From positions 2,310,224-2,374,223 of the forward strand of contig JAQFVV010006336.1 of assembly GCA_028023455.1 (NCBI GenBank): a stretch of 64,000 nucleotides of DNA. Direction: 5' to 3'. The translations under genes were made by a program, and so were the position numbers. The DNA comes from Epiperipatus broadwayi. Taxonomy: Eukaryota > Onychophora > Udeonychophora > Euonychophora > Peripatidae. Of the stretch, positions 53,055 to 63,252 are shown piece by piece (position 1 is the stretch's first letter; each line of letters begins with the position of its first letter). Below the pieces are notes generated by a model. It had not been told where the DNA came from and did not search any database. It saw nothing but the letters and a program-made list of their open reading frames with translations.

Positions 53055-53057
<3 letters not shown>
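49800..53057 (+). repeat. 3' LTR of the 12.3-kb element
   Basis: An uninterrupted 3,258-bp copy of the LTR, including the candidate promoter near 50746-50785 and the tRNA-like relic at 52729-52810. It preserves the empty site (TTATATAATC near 52054) of the insertion found in the other LTR. Similarity to the 5' LTR is very high until about 52930, then drops sharply for the last 120 bases before recovering at the terminal GTTACA. Confidence 0.9.
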
Positions 53058-53088
<31 letters not shown>

Positions 53089-53130
53089 AACATAATTATA
53101 ATATAATATATATATATATATATATATTTG
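53045..53130. repeat. (TA)n tract inside a palindrome at the LTR edge
   Basis: TAATTATGTTACAATATA, which includes the LTR terminus, is mirrored after the TA run as TATATTGTAACATAATTA (ending 53098). More TA repeats follow to about 53128. The ORF at 52893-53153 on the minus strand is Tyr-Ile repeat sequence from this tract. Confidence 0.85.
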
Positions 53131-56100
53131 TGCCCTTTTGTATGGGTCTCCATAAATTGTTGTATCCATTTATTTAAAAAATTTTAAATTTAAGATATAT
53201 TTAGCTATATGATGTTAATTTTATTTATGATAATCTTTTTAAAAGTGTAATTAAAGTAATTCATGAGTATTTGATATGTGAAAATTGTGCTGATGTTTGA
53301 GAGAGACATTTCAATGGGAATGATAATAGTATATGGTTGGGAAAACTGGCCATAAGCAATACTGCATTAATAAATTTAATAAATAAATGTTTAAAGTTAA
53401 AGTTTTAAAAAAGACAAGTTAAAATTAAATGCATATATTTATTGTTGATAAAAATTAATATTTAATAAATGAATATAAATATTTTAATTATTAGTATTCC
53501 ATGATAGAAGATTAATATTTGATTTTAATAATATCGAATTATTATTTTAAAAATTGTTATAAGATATTATTTATTTTAAAAATATTTATTTTTAAAAAAT
53601 GAATTGTTAGTTTATTTTTAGATTATTACAAGCGTCTGTAGCTCTGTTGTAAAAACAGATGTTAATTAAAACACGTACACACATGCTTGGGAGTATTTTA
53701 GTAAAGTTGCAAAGCTATTTTAAAAATTCTGTTATAAAATTTATAAATATTATATTGGCTATCATGAGATAAAAATAAAGATAATTAATGTGAAATATTA
53801 AATCTGATTTTTAAAATACTGTTTAAAACATAACGAATAAAAATAGACTTAGTTTGTTTATAAAAATAATCTTATAAAAAGTTAAACGTGAAATTAAGTA
53901 AGAAAGTATATTTTAAAAATGTTTAATAGATTTAAATAAATGATAAAGATTAATTTAAGAATTTAATAATGTGATAAATAATAAATATTAAATAAGTCAT
54001 TATTTATTTTTAATTCTGTCTTGTTGGTGAAATATGTAAATAAGCTAGCAAGTCAATTGTTTAATTCACCAATCAAGTGGGAGTTTTCTTCCGGTATAAA
54101 ACCAAGGTTCAATTGTTAGGAGGTGACTTGTGATTGGAATTCTTAAAGTAAAAGGTGCTATTAAAAATAGCTAAGTGATTATAGACGCTCTCAAAATCGT
54201 TTTAAAATTATAAGAGAGTAGTTTTTTTTAAATAATTTATAAAAGTTACCAATAAATATGCAGTGTTAATTTATTATAGTTCCCTATTGATCGTTTCCTA
54301 TTAATGCTCAATTTACTATCAAATAATCATGAGGACATCGTATAAGGATAAAATGTATTGGAGACTTTATACTGAAAATTTAACAAACGCTGGATTGAAT
54401 AGCAGAGTTATTAGATGCCTAACAGTAATACGTTGGACTTTGTATAAATTTAAAAGCTAATAGTAATTAATTTTTTTTATAAAATAGATATTTAAAAAAT
54501 GATAAATACTTCTTTATGAAGCAAGTATTTGTAAATTCTAAATTTAAATATATATCTTGGTAAAGATATAATATGTAACAGTAAGTGTATAAATATTTGC
54601 CTTGTTAAGTCTTTATGGTTTAAAAGACTAAATTCTGACAATTTAAAAAGGCAAATAAATTGGAGATGTAATAAGTAAAGAAATACTTATAAGTAAAAAT
54701 TATTGTATTATTAAAGTCTAAACGCTGGTCGTACAAAAGACTTTAAAAGTAATCTTACCTAAATATCTGTTACGGAATGCGCAAATCAAATCTACATGGA
54801 TATCCAAATCAAATCAATTAAAATAATTAAATCAGAACTTTGTAAATTATAGACTAATTCTAAAAATAATAACTTTTAAATAATATTTTTTTTTTCTTTA
54901 AAAGAAGTGAACCTGGATCTATAAACTATTTTAATTTTATTTTTGTTTTCTGATGGAACTGACTTTTATTTTTATTTATTTTTAAAAAAAGAACGTTTTC
55001 ATTTATTTCATAAAAACTTTTAAAAAACACGTGATGTACCGGAAAAGGAAGTAATGTTTGGTGAAAATTTGTGCCTAGGAAAAAGAACAATGATAGCTGG
55101 AAGAAAACACCGTTGGATGTTATGTAATATGTTTTATTTATTAACTAACATAAATATTTCATTAATTATTGATTTATTAAAGATAGGAAAGGTACATTTA
55201 CATTTTTTTTTAAATAATAACTAAATACTAATATAACTTTTTATTGCATAAAGTTTATTTTATAATTATACAACACGTAATATTTTAAAGAATAATTGTT
55301 GAGTGTAAATGTGAAATTATTTTGTAAAACTGAAATCCTGGAGGACATCGTGACGGACTGTACATTGAAGTATCATTTATGGTAAAAATTGTGTAATAAT
55401 AATAATAATTTGATGTATTTACTATGTTTTCTTTAGATCAACCAAATGTTATATGATTATTGAATGAATGTATTAATATTTAAATAATATACATGCACAA
55501 GATTAATAATAGCAGTTTTATTTTAATATGCATATTTTAAATTGATGATATAAATTTAGTACAACGTAATATGATAACCTAGAAATAATTATATGATTCT
55601 TTCGTGAATAAATTTTAATGTTTCTGTTACAATATTAGGAATTAGATTTTATTAGTGTAAGTTATTTATTTTTTTTTTTAAAGTTAGTAAGAAGTATATA
55701 AAGTCTATATTTTATTTTTATTTTTATTAGATAAGTTACGTTAATTTTACATAGAAATTTATATTTTTGATTGAAGGCTTATTGTAAATAGAGGATGAGG
55801 TATAGGAGAGTTTGGATCGTTATTATTTTTTGTTTTAAAATTGGTCATTTGTTTTACTGAAATTAAATAGGGTTAAAATGACTTTTGTAGGTAGTAGTTT
55901 TATAAAGGAATAGGAATAATAAGTAAAGAAAAGTAATAATTTAAAATGGAAAAGAATCATAGAATTTTGTTTAACATTATACTTTATAAAAGTTGAAATT
56001 ATTAAATAATTTTAAAATATTATTTTTTAAAAGTACATATACGTATTGCATATTTTAATAAGACATGTAGTATGACATTATATCGGAATGAAATAAACAG

Positions 56101-57508
56101 TGATAGTCAATAATTGTTATTATACTACAAAGTTATATCAGTTTATACATTAATTAATATTTGAGTCATACTGATAATAAATGTAATACAGCCTTATACA
56201 TTATAATATAAATAACAGTAGGACTTAAGTGAAATAGCATTTAAATTATTAAAGTTTGTTTATTTACATACATGCTACATGAATGATATCTTACATAAAA
56301 CCTTTTCTTATATTAATTGATAATAAGTAATGTTTATGTAAATTAAAGTCATAAACTTAATTGAATTTTATTAATAAAACATTCTCTGAAATGTATAAAT
56401 TATCTACTTATAGTTATGGAAATAATAACAGTGTAAAAAATCTTGTATTATTATTTTTCTTATTTTTGTTTATTTTCTTTAGTTCCATTTAAATGTAAAT
56501 AGTGTAAATAAATTATTTGTTAAAGTTGATGTAAATAAATTTTGTTAAGTTGTTTAAAAGATGTGTTGAATTCATTATTTTACACCACAGCATTTGACAA
56601 CAGATAATTTGAATAAACATAATATTTGCACAATATGAATTTATTATTTTATTATTTGAGAAAGAAACACAATATTTTCTTAATATAATTTATAGAAATT
56701 GATTGACATTAACATATAATATTACAATGGTCATAAAATAATTATAATGCACAATATAAAAGTATAAGATTATTTATTGCCACAAATTATTGAATTATAA
56801 GATTTTGGTTTATTTTAAAATTAAGATACTATATGGAAATGAAAGACATGTATATGATTTACTTATTTTCTTAATGATTAAAAGTATAATCCAATAGATA
56901 AGATTAAGATATACCCTAAAGATTATTATTGTTAGTGATTATTATTAGAATAAGTTAGGTGTATTTAGGTTTGATATTAAATCCCTTATCATTCCTATCT
57001 ACATGAATTATTATTACTTTAAGATAATTAGAAGAACCTGAGATCATTTTAATTATATTTCCTTAACAAAAGATTAAGATTTATTTATCTATTATTATTA
57101 AAGATAGTTCATTTATAAAAGTCATAAGAGTGCTGTAGAGTTAGTAATGAGATAATTAGAAGTAATAGTATTCTTATGCCATTGAGACAGTGTCTTGGAA
57201 AGACATTGACTCAATGTAAATCTGATTACCAATTGTAACTTCACTTCACAGTCTCATGATTTTATTAAATATTTATTTAATTAGTATATAATATTGAACT
57301 AAATTAATTTTTGATAAGTTTGGAATAAATCTGATAAGTTATAATATTATAAAAATATATTAAAGATAGTTGTACATATTTTAGCCGAGCATAATAATTT
57401 GATTGAGCTAGTCATATTTTAAATTATATCATATATCGAGAAGTGAGGGTACAATATATATATACATATATATGAAATAATAAATTTAAGGGTTTACAAA
57501 TCCAAAAA
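53131..57508. other. AT-rich spacer, no gene seen
   Basis: More than 4 kb of AT-rich DNA without supported ORFs, terminal repeats or RNA genes. Slightly less AT-rich islands occur near 54060-54140, 54320-54440 and 55020-55110, without recognisable coding. Confidence 0.5.
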
Positions 57509-57532
57509 CAAGAAGACAGTATATTATATACA

Positions 57533-57570
<38 letters not shown>

Positions 57571-57588
57571 TAATATACTGTCTTCTTG
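57509..57588. repeat. Perfect-looking palindrome around (TA)n
   Basis: CAAGAAGACAGTATATTATA is mirrored as TATAATATACTGTCTTCTTG on either side of a TA tract of about 38 bp. It could extrude as a cruciform or be a very short fold-back element. Confidence 0.9.
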
Positions 57589-58260
57589 TGATTGATTACT
57601 AATCCATTATTCATTATTGAAAAACATTTTATTTACTGTTTTGAAGTTGTGATCTGGATAATTTTAATCAAAATTTATATTTGAAAAAATAAGTATATAT
57701 CGACAATAAAGTGAAATATCTAAATTAAAGGACACACAACAGTGTACCATATATTATATTGGAATATTGGTGTAAAAGATAAGTCTCCACATTTTCATTG
57801 AGCATAGTTCAGATATATCTTTTTGGGAGTATCAAATATATGTATATAAAAGCTTATAATATAAAATCCAGTTTTTGATTTCAATTTTGTATGTTTTATG
57901 AAAATGTCATCATCTTTCTTATATATGATTTCATAAATATATTGATATACTTTCAGTATGAAACTTTGTTTATATTCTCTAGTTTTTAATGCTGTTTTTT
58001 AAAGCATAATTTTTACCTTAGAAAGATCACACATTTGACATATATAAAATATTAAACATTTAGTATTGTAACAAATTATAGAAAGAATGATGTGACAAAC
58101 ACTGGCAACATACATCAAGTTATAACTGTAATGGATTGTCCATACATGTAAGGTGTCACTCTTTTCACAATGTAATTTAAATCAGGTTTTATTTATGCAG
58201 ATAATTTTTATAAAGTACTACTAATAAAAGATTAACTGTATGAATAAAATATGTATATAA
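57589..58260. other. AT-rich spacer, no gene seen
   Basis: No supported feature. It ends directly at the LTR of the next element. Confidence 0.5.
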
Positions 58261-60415
58261 TGTAACGAGACAGCGTTACATCAATATTAAATCCAGAAAG
58301 CATCAAGAAATACACACACCAACAAGCAACCTAAAAACGCATAACCTCATTATCGTAATTTAGAATAGTTTCCTTCATCGTATAAAATATATGTATAAAA
58401 TACCGCTGTAAAACACACCCATAAAAATGCAGATCGTAAACGTATCAAGTAAATGATTAAAGCTGGTAAATAATAAATGTAGTTTATTTCTTAAATAATA
58501 AATATAAGTCAATTTGATAAATAATAAATATATAATTGTTATCTTAAAATGATAAAGATAATTCACTTTTAAATATAATTTGTTTCTTTAACATGATAAA
58601 TATAATTTGCCGTTAGAAATCAAATTCGCTGTCTTAATTAAAATGTATAATGGTCCTTCAAAAAAACGCCATGGGAATTTAACAGGGGATTATTTTACAA
58701 AATCATTTAAAATAAGAGTAATAGAAAAGATCTAATGAAATGATAAGTGCTCGACTTCTAATTTTAAAATAGCATGTATTGTTCTAATAAAAACACACAC
58801 ACACGCATGCATTAAAAATGTGAAAGAATAGGATTGATTGCGAAACGAGATTGCCTCAAAATAAAGATTGCCTGTAGCAAAAAAGAGAGTGAGTAATGCT
58901 AACGCGGACCTGAACGACAACTTGAGAAACAGGGAACTCTGGGGGTAGATTGGATCCCAAGATATGGACCAAACCTTTTAAATACACCTCAAAACCTATT
59001 AAAAAAAAAGATAGAACAGGATTCTAGATGCTATTCTACATAGATATCCCTGTCCTATTGATATAGTGCTATTATTACGCGATCATTACTGTTGTTATTA
59101 TCACCTGCTCATCATCCGACGCTTATGCCATTGACGTACCACTGAATTGGTCTGAAGTAACTCAACGAATTCCTCGGCATTAAAGATGACCATCCCGAAA
59201 TTAATACCAAGAGCGTCGATCGTCATGAGGGGCTAAGAAACCTCTCAGTGACGATCGGCGCTCCGCTACCAAAATCTCCAGGACTATGCAACTCCGATAA
59301 CATCGTGTTTCGTGAATGCTCCAGCTGATAATATGTTCCGCAAAATTCCCACGTGTACCAGGATCAACCGATAATCGCCGCAACCAAGATAAAACCTAGG
59401 TAAATATGTTTATATTAAATCACTCACTCAATCTAGAACTCTTACAGGCAATCTCGTAAATAACCTACCTAATTTGTACAAATCAAACTTGAACTTTCCT
59501 CGTCTGATAATTTATCGTATAACAGAACTTTATTCACATGAACTTTAAACTTAAATGAAAGTCAGGATAGAGAATTATTTAATCCATGAAATGAACTTTA
59601 TTTCGCAATGCATACTAGTATTTATTAATTATGTTTCTCTGAGAGCGTGTTTATGTGTGTGTGTGACTACAAAAGGTTAACTTAACAAAATTAATATCTT
59701 AATAAACTTGTTCATTATATAATCAATTCGAGCATTTATCAAATCATTTCACACGATTCAAATTCTTAATTTATACTTGTTATCATAGTTATTGTTTAAA
59801 TTATTAGATAGATTCGTCATTCAGATTAATATTTGTTTTATATTGTTTTATGTATCAACATCGCGCCGTGAGTCACGATGTTTTCTTTAGTATGTAATCT
59901 AGTTAAGATAGTCTTAAGAGAGGGCGGGTCTATGAAAATAAATGTCAATAACTTATGTTGTAAGCAATAAAGCGGGGGGATGATTTATAAGCCTTGTGTT
60001 CGGGCGTAAACGAACAGATTGATAGGTCAGCGGTGACCAATAAACGGCCTTCCTGCCGTGATAGACTTAGTAAAGAAACATGCTGATTTTAATTAGCGGT
60101 CAATGCGTCTTCTCCGGGAGGAGTCTTGTTAGGGACAATCGTGTAGCGACCCTGAGTCATCGGATTGGTCCATGCTGAGAGTATCGAGTTAGCGGGCGGG
60201 GTTTGACTTCGGAATCGTTTTGACATAATGTAAGGTGATGCGAGTAGTTAAAACACTTAAATAATCGTATCTGGCGCCCTCTTATGTGGATTATAAACAA
60301 CTGTCGATGTAAGAAAAAAAATAAAGCCTTACGCTGTGTCATGTTAGTTTCGAAGCCGTAATCTCTTGGTAACCGTAGATCTCTCGCAAGAAGAAAGCGG
60401 GGGGGTTACGTTACA
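58261..60415 (+). repeat. 5' LTR of the gypsy element
   Basis: It starts TGTAACGAGACAGCGTTACA and ends GGTTACGTTACA, giving 7-bp terminal inverted repeats TGTAACG/CGTTACA and the canonical TG...CA ends. The PBS follows three bases later. An AATAAA near 60319 is a possible polyadenylation signal. Length is 2,155 bp. The 3' LTR lies outside the window, so the ends rest on the motifs and PBS position. Confidence 0.8.
59211..59263. other. Strong hairpin in the gypsy LTR
   Basis: GAGCGTCGATCGTCATGAGG pairs with CCTCTCAGTGACGATCGGCGCTC-type sequence (left arm 59211-59230, right arm 59241-59263) around the loop GGCTAAGAAA, giving about 18 paired bases with few mismatches. It may be a structured RNA element such as a packaging or polyadenylation hairpin. 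No known ribozyme core was found. Confidence 0.6.
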
Positions 60416-60417
60416 TT

Positions 60418-60435
60418 TGGCGCTTCCAACGTGAA
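60418..60435 (+). promoter_or_regulatory. Primer-binding site of the gypsy element
   Basis: TGGCGCTTCCAACGTGAA follows the LTR end after TT. The TGGCGC start and the AACGTG block match the general form of Ty3/gypsy and retroviral PBS sequences. Confidence 0.75.
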
Positions 60436-60453
60436 GCTAGTATAAATGAAGCG

Positions 60454-60456
<3 letters not shown>

Positions 60457-60495
<39 letters not shown>
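60457..60495 (+). repeat. A39 homopolymer in the leader
   Basis: Thirty-nine consecutive A residues begin about 20 bp after the PBS. Such a run in a retrotransposon leader is unusual. Its length may also be uncertain in the assembly. Confidence 0.9.
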
Positions 60496-60499
<4 letters not shown>

Positions 60500-60764
60500 A
60501 ATCCAAATACTAGCAAAAGCGGCAGAACTGGGAGAAGACGCGGAAAAATGTAAACAAAAAGCGTAGTAATAAAGAAAAAAGAAAAAAAAAATTTTTAGCG
60601 ATAAAATATAAACAAACGGAACAAAATCGCGGCGAGACTTAACATTGCAAATATGTAAACAAGTCACCGGAGCAAGATAAAATAAATAAAGCATAGCAGG
60701 AGACAAGGGAGCGGACGCGGATCAGTCGCTGTCACCATAAAACTATAAAATCAAAGTAAACAGA

Positions 60765-61376
60765 ATGGAGGGAAAATGGATAAAAATAGAGCAATTCAAA
60801 GGAAAGGGAAATGAGAATCCGTGTCGATACATAGAAAGTTTGAAGAGGTTGTTTTCATGCGAGCAGTTCAACGAAGAGTCCAAAATAGCGATCGCGTGCA
60901 GCCACATCCAAGGGGAAGCCGTGGAATGGTGGGAAACGATAAAAAACAAACCAAAGACATTCGAGGAGTACCAAAGGGTTATCATGGAAAGATACTGGGG
61001 AGTAGCCCAGCAGGAAAGAGAAAGATGGGAAATAGAACGAAACAAAAGGGAGGAAGAGGAAAAATACAGTACCTTTGTACAGAGACAAATGGCAAGACTA
61101 GAGAAAATAAACAGATACCAGATACCGGAGGAACAGCAAATTAGGATCGCGGGACGCGACCTACCCAGGGAAGTCAAGCAGATAATTGAGAGGGAGACCG
61201 AAATAACAGGAGTGCTAAAGAAACTACAGGCGATCGAGAACGACGAGTATTTCAACCAAGAGGAGGACAATGGGATCAGAATAGCCAATATGACACAAGA
61301 GCGTCGGAAGAGCAAGAGTGTGGGGAAGACCGGAATGCCCAATAATCGACGTGTCGATCCAAGGGCACAAGGCTAG
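60765..61376 (+). CDS. gag: Gypsy Gag (capsid region)
   Basis: A 203-residue ORF starting MEGKWIKIEQFKGKG. The retrotransposon gag (capsid) signature is clear: residues 43-57 include ACSHIQGEAVEWW, followed by KTFEEYQRVIMERYW, matching the H-x-G-A-x-x-WW ... F-x-x-x-YW pattern. The region after residue 75 is highly charged and probably helical (ERERWEIERNKREEEE). Gag assembles the cytoplasmic particle. No CCHC zinc knuckle is present, and the last 25 residues (SKSVGKTGMPNNRR...) are in a different frame from the protease that overlaps them, so the true C-terminus seems lost at a frame break near 61300. Large antisense ORFs over this gene are shadows. Confidence 0.85.
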   Translation: MEGKWIKIEQFKGKGNENPCRYIESLKRLFSCEQFNEESKIAIACSHIQGEAVEWWETIKNKPKTFEEYQRVIMERYWGVAQQERERWEIERNKREEEEKYSTFVQRQMARLEKINRYQIPEEQQIRIAGRDLPREVKQIIERETEITGVLKKLQAIENDEYFNQEEDNGIRIANMTQERRKSKSVGKTGMPNNRRVDPRAQG

Positions 61377-61781
61377 GGCTTTACTGGATACGGGAAGCCA
61401 AGTATCCGTGATGTCTCAGGAATTGTTCAACGAGATCGCCCGAGAACCGACAGAGATAAAAACGTTACCGCTAAAGGGAACCCAAATCGTACTGGCCAAT
61501 GGAAGAAAGGCGAAAATACAAACCAAGCAAGTGTGGGCGAAGATCAGCATCGCGGGACAGGAGTGTACCCAGGTCATGTTAATACTGGAAGGCCTGATCC
61601 ATGACTTAGTGTTAGGATCAGACTTCATGGGAGCGGCTAAGTGTAACATCGATTACGGGACCGAACTGGCAAGGATCGGCACAGTCACGGTGCCCTTCAA
61701 GAGCAAAGGGGACGAGAAACCGGAAGGACGACAGACGAAGCTGCAATGCATCGCAATACAAGGGGAAATCAAAAAAAAAAA
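61318..61781 (+). CDS. Gypsy aspartic protease domain
   Basis: The open frame runs to 61971, but only the part to about 61781 is genuine. ALLDTGSQVSVMS (residues 21-33) holds the catalytic DTG of retropepsins. LVLGSDFMG near residue 97 is the conserved motif at the other end of the domain. It would process the Gag-Pol polyprotein as a dimer. After the A11 tract at 61771-61781 the frame becomes spurious and the RT continues in another frame. It overlaps the end of gag in the +1 frame, which could reflect programmed frameshifting or a sequence error. Confidence 0.85.
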
Positions 61782-62350
61782 TCGAGGAAATAACGGAACC
61801 AGACGGAGAAAAGAAGGAAAGAATTCAGGAAATATTGGGGGCGCACAAAAGTGTCTTCTCGGACAAGCCGGGAGTAATTCGAGGATACGAGCACCGGATC
61901 CGATTGAGCACCAACCACCCATATCAAACGAGGGCATACCCGATCCCATTCCAATACCGGACAGAAATTGAGGCCCAGTTAAAGCAGATGACGGAGTGGG
62001 GAGTCATTTCGAAATGCACATCGCCGTACAACAACCCCATCCTAGCTGTGAAGAAAGGGGACGGGTCGATAAGATTATGTCTCGACGCTAGACAACTTAA
62101 CCGAGTAACGGTACCGGACACAAACGCCCCACCGGTCATGAACGAACTAATGACCAGGTTCCGGGACAAGCGGATTTTTTCCACCATGGATTTAACCAAC
62201 AGTTACTGGCAAATGAGCCTCCATCCCGACGACCGAAAGTACACAGCGTTCAAGTATAACGGGAGAGCATACCAGTTCAACCGAGTACCTTTCGGGCTAA
62301 AGAACAGTGGGGCGGGCTTAGTACAATGCCTGGATCAAACCGTGTGCTCG
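61782..62350 (+). CDS. Gypsy reverse transcriptase, first half
   Basis: A frame continuing from IEEITEPDGEKK through YQTRAYPIPFQYR, YNNPILAVKKGDGSIRLCLD (fingers), IFSTMDLTNSYWQMSLHP (first catalytic Asp in FSTMDL) and FNRVPFGLKNSGAG (substrate pocket). All are textbook Ty3/gypsy RT motifs. The ORF as read from an ATG at 61835 runs to 62620, but its part after about 62350 is out of frame. The break occurs within an adapter-like stretch. Confidence 0.88.
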
Positions 62351-62362
62351 GAAGAGCGATCT

Positions 62363-62755
62363 AAAAGGATTTGCGACGATGTACGTGGACGACATCATCA
62401 TAGCGTCCAACGACATCGAGGAACATTGCCAGCACCTAGAAAGGCTACTCCAGGAATGCGAACAGAAGGGGATCAAAATCAACATCAAGAAGAGCCACTT
62501 TGCGACGCAGGAGGTCAAGTTCTTAGGACATATCGTCAGCCCGGAGGGAGTACGGCCAAACCCCGAAAAAATCCAGGCGATCCAGGAATTCCCCACACCA
62601 AAGAAGAAGAAGGACATTAAGGCATTCTTAGGAATGTGTACGTTTTATAATAAATTCTACGAGAACTTCACCCACGATATGGAGCCCTTACTACAACTAC
62701 TAAGGAAGGAGCAAGCGTGGGTGTGGGACGTGAAGCAGGAACGGAGTTTCCGGGA
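62363..62755 (+). CDS. Gypsy reverse transcriptase, second half
   Basis: MYVDDIIIASND at 62379 contains the catalytic YVDD pair. EVKFLGHIVSPEGVRPNPEK and DIKAFLGMCTFYNKFYENF are the thumb and connection motifs of Ty3/gypsy RT. The frame is separated by +1 from the first half and loses register again near 62745-62755, before the RNase H. Confidence 0.88.
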
Positions 62756-62757
62756 AG

Positions 62758-63252
62758 GTGAAAGAAGGGTTCCTGAAACAAACAATATTGACACACCCAG
62801 ACTTCGACCAGATGTTCTGGGTGCAAACGGATAGCAGTGACATCGGGCTGGGAGCCACCCTGTACCAGAAGGGACCGAAAGGAGAGCAGAGGGTATTGGC
62901 GTTCATCAGCCGGCTGCTGAAGGACCCGGAGAGAAGGTACACAGTTACAGAACGAGAAGCCCTCGCCATAGTGTGGGCGTTCAAAAAATTCCGGCAATAT
63001 CTGGTTGGGTCCAAAGTCAAGGTCGTCACCGACCACCGGAGTCTGGAGTTCCTGAACAAAAGCTTCTTAACCAACAACAGATTGGTGCGGTGGAGTTTAG
63101 CCTTACAGGAATTTCAATACGAGGTGGAATACTGCAAAGGAAGGGATAACGTGATCGCGGACACGCTGAGCCGTTACCCGATAGGAACTCAAACGAACGT
63201 GGAGACAAGCGAGTTCGCCTACATTGCCGCTGACGACCCGCCAGGACAGTAA
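62758..63252 (+). CDS. Gypsy RNase H domain
   Basis: A 164-residue frame. FWVQTDSSDIGLGATL has the first catalytic Asp. RYTVTEREALAIVWAF carries the conserved Glu. VVTDHRSLEFLN has the third acidic residue. NNRLVRWSLALQEF and RDNVIADTLSRYP close the domain with the canonical ADTLSR. It degrades the RNA strand during reverse transcription. It ends in TAA just before the integrase, whose N-terminal segment continues in another frame (VREDLQQATFEEARK). Confidence 0.9.
   Translation: MKEGFLKQTILTHPDFDQMFWVQTDSSDIGLGATLYQKGPKGEQRVLAFISRLLKDPERRYTVTEREALAIVWAFKKFRQYLVGSKVKVVTDHRSLEFLNKSFLTNNRLVRWSLALQEFQYEVEYCKGRDNVIADTLSRYPIGTQTNVETSEFAYIAADDPPGQ

Larger units (their letters stand above)
40765..53057 (+). 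mobile_element. 12.3-kb non-autonomous LTR retrotransposon
   Basis: Two direct repeats (40765-46618 and 49800-53057) start TGTGCCATTAC and end GTTACA. After subtracting a 2,611-bp insertion plus its target duplication from the first, they are 3,243 and 3,258 bp, so they are LTRs. A PBS-like motif follows the 5' LTR, and a polypurine tract precedes the 3' LTR. The internal region is just 3,181 bp and carries a coiled-coil ORF and an overlapping repeat ORF, but no protease, RT, RNase H or integrase. The LTRs match closely over most of their length, so the insertion is fairly recent. Known analogues are large non-autonomous LTR derivatives that borrow pol from relatives. The coiled-coil gag-like ORF suggests Ty3/gypsy affinity, which is inference. 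Confidence 0.9.

Noticed and set aside
52893-53153. ORFs rich in Tyr-Ile repeats here and at 36238-36552 and 40446-40772
   Set aside because: They are translations of (TA)n microsatellites.
60743-61342. 199-codon antisense ORF over gag
   Set aside because: It is the shadow of a purine-rich gag frame. The plus strand has clear capsid motifs and a start just after the leader.
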